Shown here one piece after another: positions 5,413-5,852 of a stretch of DNA of 5,852 nt. Location of the stretch: assembly GCA_017528675.1 (NCBI GenBank), contig JAFXOO010000156.1:1-5852 (forward strand), in the 5' to 3' direction. The translations under genes and the position numbers were made by a program. The notes under the pieces were generated by a model. It did not search any database, was not told where the DNA came from, and worked only from the letters and a program-made list of their open reading frames with translations. Position 1 is the first letter of the stretch, and the number at the start of each line of letters is the position of its first letter. The DNA is from Oscillospiraceae bacterium. Its GTDB lineage: Bacteria; Bacillota; Clostridia; Oscillospirales; Ruminococcaceae.

Positions 5413-5852
5413 TGTTTCATGATCTGCATGATTGCCTCGAAGAGCTCGTGATTTTCCAGGCGCTGTATAAGGACGATGTGTTCTGTGCATTTCAGCGTTT
5501 CACCAGATATGTCCGTGATCCCGGCGTTGACTGGTGGTGTGTGACAGAGGAGTACTACGACTTTGTCCGGTGTCTGTATGCCAGACACACTGTTGACTGG
5601 ACAGCATACCTGCGGGATCTTGTGCTTTCAGCAGAGACGCCTCTTGACTGGTATGTGATCAACGACCAGCCCATTCCGCCGACCATGATGCAGTCTGTCA
5701 AGCGGGAGCTCAGCTATCTGAGCGAGGCCGCATCGCTTTCCTCGACAGTCATGAAAAAGCGTTATATCACTATGGAGGTAAGCGATTTTCCCGGTCATGT
5801 GGGCTTACAGCCGGATTGGGAGGGAACAGAAATAGACCTGGAGCCTTTGTAC
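5412..5852 (+). CDS. Putative DUF815-family AAA+ ATPase, N-terminal part, cut by window edge
   Basis: An open frame of 147 codons starts at the ATG sharing a base with the leuD stop and runs off the right edge without a stop. GGGAG at 5398-5402, nine bases upstream, is a usable but weak ribosome binding site. The visible part looks soluble and mainly helical, starting MFHDLHDCLEELVIFQALY. It is rich in aromatic residues, with repeated Asp-Trp pairs (residues 40-41, 62-63, 79-80, 135-136) and four Cys (8, 25, 44, 54). No Walker motif is visible. Three stretches resemble the region preceding the ATPase domain in DUF815 proteins as I remember them: WTAYLRDLVLSAETPLDW (63-80), the ELSYLSEAASL helix (99-109), and LQPDWEGTEIDLEPLY (132-147). 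In that family the P-loop would come just beyond the window. The family call is tentative, but the reading frame is well supported. Its role next to leuD is unknown. Confidence 0.65.
   Translation, partial: MFHDLHDCLEELVIFQALYKDDVFCAFQRFTRYVRDPGVDWWCVTEEYYDFVRCLYARHTVDWTAYLRDLVLSAETPLDWYVINDQPIPPTMMQSVKRELSYLSEAASLSSTVMKKRYITMEVSDFPGHVGLQPDWEGTEIDLEPLY

Overview
The window reads as a stretch of chromosomal housekeeping DNA from an anaerobic Firmicute, most likely a clostridial or Ruminococcus-type gut bacterium. This is inferred from protein style: a LeuC/LeuD pair of the short 420 + 164 residue type, an IlvD of the probable oxygen-labile [4Fe-4S] type, a DUF6440-like small protein and a DUF815-like ATPase start. 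Strong GAGGT/AGGAGGT Shine-Dalgarno sites and a moderate GC content with GAG/AAG/CTG-rich codons fit the same picture. No species can be named from the sequence alone.

Layout: every gene is on the + strand and they are closely packed. The order is ilvN (acetolactate synthase regulatory subunit, cut by the left edge), a 137-base gap, ilvC, a 108-base gap holding a long hairpin, ilvD, a 71-residue DUF6440-like gene whose Shine-Dalgarno overlaps the ilvD stop, a 58-base gap with a perfect 12-bp hairpin, leuC, leuD (one base after leuC), and a gene cut by the right edge whose ATG shares a base with the leuD stop. That last gene looks like the N-terminal part of a DUF815 AAA+ ATPase. No tRNA, rRNA, CRISPR, insertion sequence or attachment site was seen. 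No gap exceeds 137 bases.

How the genes work together: IlvN sets valine feedback on acetolactate synthase, whose catalytic subunit is presumably encoded just left of the window. IlvC and IlvD then carry the shared valine/isoleucine/leucine route from acetohydroxy acids to 2-oxo acids. LeuC and LeuD form isopropylmalate isomerase, the second step of the leucine branch. leuA and leuB are not in the window. The tight spacing suggests one branched-chain amino acid operon.

I found no convincing undescribed system. The parts worth a second look are the two uncharacterised passengers (the DUF6440-like and DUF815-like genes), which are translationally linked to pathway genes, and the internal hairpins, which lack the U-tract of an intrinsic terminator.
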